This document shows, piece by piece, positions 62,946 to 64,000 of a stretch of 64,000 nucleotides of DNA (positions are counted from its first letter, which is position 1; every line of letters starts with the position of its first letter). Both the position numbers and the translations under genes were made by a program. The DNA is from Phaseolus vulgaris (taxonomy: Eukaryota; Streptophyta; Magnoliopsida; Fabales; Fabaceae), in assembly GCF_000499845.2 (NCBI RefSeq), contig NC_023749.2, positions 21,990,273-22,054,272 of the forward strand. The letters are read 5' to 3'. The notes under the pieces were generated by a model, which was not told the DNA's origin, searched no databases, and saw only the letters and a program-made list of their open reading frames with translations.

Positions 62946-64000
62946 TTAGCTATAGTACAACTTCAGGTGTGTGGCGTTCCAGGTACGAGGGATCGCCCCC
63001 CCTTCCAGCGTCTCCAAGCGATAGGCTCCGTTCCCGAGTGCCTCGGTTATTCTAAACGGTCCAGTCCACTTGGGTGATAGCTTATTCTCCATCTCGTACT
63101 GGTGGGCCTTCCTCATCACCAGATCGCCTTCTCTAAACTGCCTTGGCATCACCTTTGAGTTGTACCTTCGCTCGACCCTTCTCTTCACCGCCTCAGCCTT
63201 CAGCCTTGCCTCCTCCCTGACTTCGTCCAGCAGATCCAGGTTCAGCCTTCTCTCTTCATTCGAGTCTTCCTCTACAAAGTTCTGGAATCTCGGCGAGCTC
63301 TCCTGAATCTCGACTGGAATCATGGCATCACACCCATAGACCAAGCTAAACGGGGTCTCATGGGTTCCTGACTGCTCGGTGGTGTGGTACGCCCAAACTA
63401 TACGGGGTACCTCCTCAGCCCAACTTCCCTTGGCTTTCTCGAGCCTTCTCTTCAAACCTCTCAGCAACACCCGATTAGCTGATTCCACCTGGCCATTCGT
63501 CTGAGGGTGCTCGACGGATGCAAACACTTGCTGAATTCCAACCCCTTCACAAAGCTTTTTCAACAGGTGGCTTGCAAACTGAGTCCCATTATCTGACACC
63601 AGGCGCTTAGGCACTCCAAACCGGCACACGATGTTCTTCCATACAAAGCCTTCGATCTTGTGTGCGGTGATCTGGGCCACCGGTTCTGCTTCAATCCATT
63701 TGGTGAAGTACTCAATCGCCACTACCAAGTACTTCATCTGCCTGATCGCCAGTGGAAAAGGTCCCAGGATGTCGATCCCCCAAGTATGAAATGGCCAAGG
63801 GCTATAGATCGACTTCAACTCCTCGGGAGGTGCCTTATGCCAATCGGCGTGCTGCTGGCACTGTTTGCAGCATTGGGCATACTTCTTGCAATCTTCTCTC
63901 ATGGATGGCCAATAGTAGCCTGCACGGAGAGTCCTCGCGGCCAGAGCTCGACCCCCGACGTGACTTCCACATATACCTTCGTGGAACTCCGCCATAATTC
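62946..64000 (-). CDS. gag-pol: T11 gag-pol C-terminus (integrase), partial
   Basis: Open from the stop at 62946-62948 to the window edge, about 350 codons, nearly identical in order to T2: HEGICGSHVGGR, CCKQCQQHADWHK, GIDILGPF, SDNGTQFAS, VESANRVLL, WTGPFRITEALGNGAYRLE. The catalytic D, D and E are present. The rest of pol and gag lie outside. Confidence 0.92.
   Translation of the reverse strand, partial: IMAEFHEGICGSHVGGRALAARTLRAGYYWPSMREDCKKYAQCCKQCQQHADWHKAPPEELKSIYSPWPFHTWGIDILGPFPLAIRQMKYLVVAIEYFTKWIEAEPVAQITAHKIEGFVWKNIVCRFGVPKRLVSDNGTQFASHLLKKLCEGVGIQQVFASVEHPQTNGQVESANRVLLRGLKRRLEKAKGSWAEEVPRIVWAYHTTEQSGTHETPFSLVYGCDAMIPVEIQESSPRFQNFVEEDSNEERRLNLDLLDEVREEARLKAEAVKRRVERRYNSKVMPRQFREGDLVMRKAHQYEMENKLSPKWTGPFRITEALGNGAYRLETLEGGAIPRTWNATHLKLYYS

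Larger units (their letters stand above)
57556..64000 (-). mobile_element. T11: T2-family element, left (3') half
   Basis: 3' LTR 57556-58347, PPT, aORF on + (58946-61623), hairpin arrays, then the C-terminal part of gag-pol on - running off the window at 64000. Order and sequence closely follow T2. The left TSD should be CCTCC (57551-57555). Confidence 0.92.

Noticed and set aside
1..64000. Host genes, tRNA or rRNA genes
   Set aside because: None recognised; all coding signals belong to retroelements.

Overview
This 64 kb window looks like a plant nuclear genome, probably a eudicot and perhaps a legume (the clade is a guess). It is filled by nested LTR retrotransposons of the Ty3/gypsy superfamily. 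I see no host gene, rRNA, tRNA or CRISPR array. Elements are labelled T1-T11 from left to right, with two LTR remnants S1 and S2. Evidence for boundaries is TG...CA LTR ends, 5-bp target-site duplications (TSDs), primer-binding sites (PBS), polypurine tracts (PPT) and reading frames that resume across insertions.

Layout. T1 (1-16130, + strand, left part outside) is a Tat-like element whose 3' LTR is split by T2. T2 (3507-15881, - strand) is a complete Tat-like element with TSD GACAC and an uninterrupted 1824-codon gag-pol. T3 (16131-28551, + strand) is a decayed gypsy element split by T4. T4 (17536-27178) is a rearranged mosaic of two Tat-like families, flanked by TSD GCTTA but with only one LTR. 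T5 (28552 to about 36035, + strand) is a decayed Tat-like element carrying two LTR remnants (S1, S2). T6 (about 36035-37289) is the 5' end of a T9-like element. T7 (37290 to about 40200) and T8 (about 40200-57555) are - strand Tat-like pieces. T8 carries two clean insertions: T9 (42734-50526, TSD GACTC) and T10 (51629-56917, TSD GGGGC, non-autonomous). T11 (57556 to the window end) is a close relative of T2 that inserted into T8's repeat array.

Shared design. The Tat-like elements carry gag-pol on the genomic strand and a second gene on the opposite strand, between the end of pol and the PPT/3' LTR (here called aORF). Eight aORF copies (T1, T2, two in T4, T5, T7, T8, T11) encode the conserved plant-transposon domain I recognise as Pfam Transposase_28 ('putative gypsy type transposon'). 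The long type (T1, T2, T4-B, T5, T8, T11) has a spliceable 5' leader intron, a phase-1 coding intron, and a proline-rich/coiled-coil second exon. The short type (T4-C, T7) has a second exon of only about 33 codons. Antisense ORFs of this kind are known in Tat-lineage elements.

Most notable. (1) Pol and aORF converge on arrays of short hairpins whose stems vary by compensatory changes. (2) The T4 mosaic has duplicated and inverted segments joined at microhomologies, yet is bounded by a perfect TSD. (3) The aORF promoters share a G-box about 450 bp upstream of the start codon in long-type copies. (4) In T9 the polyprotein C-terminus is encoded inside the LTR by a 21-bp, seven-codon repeat. All coordinates come from reading by eye; percent identities and folding energies were not computed.
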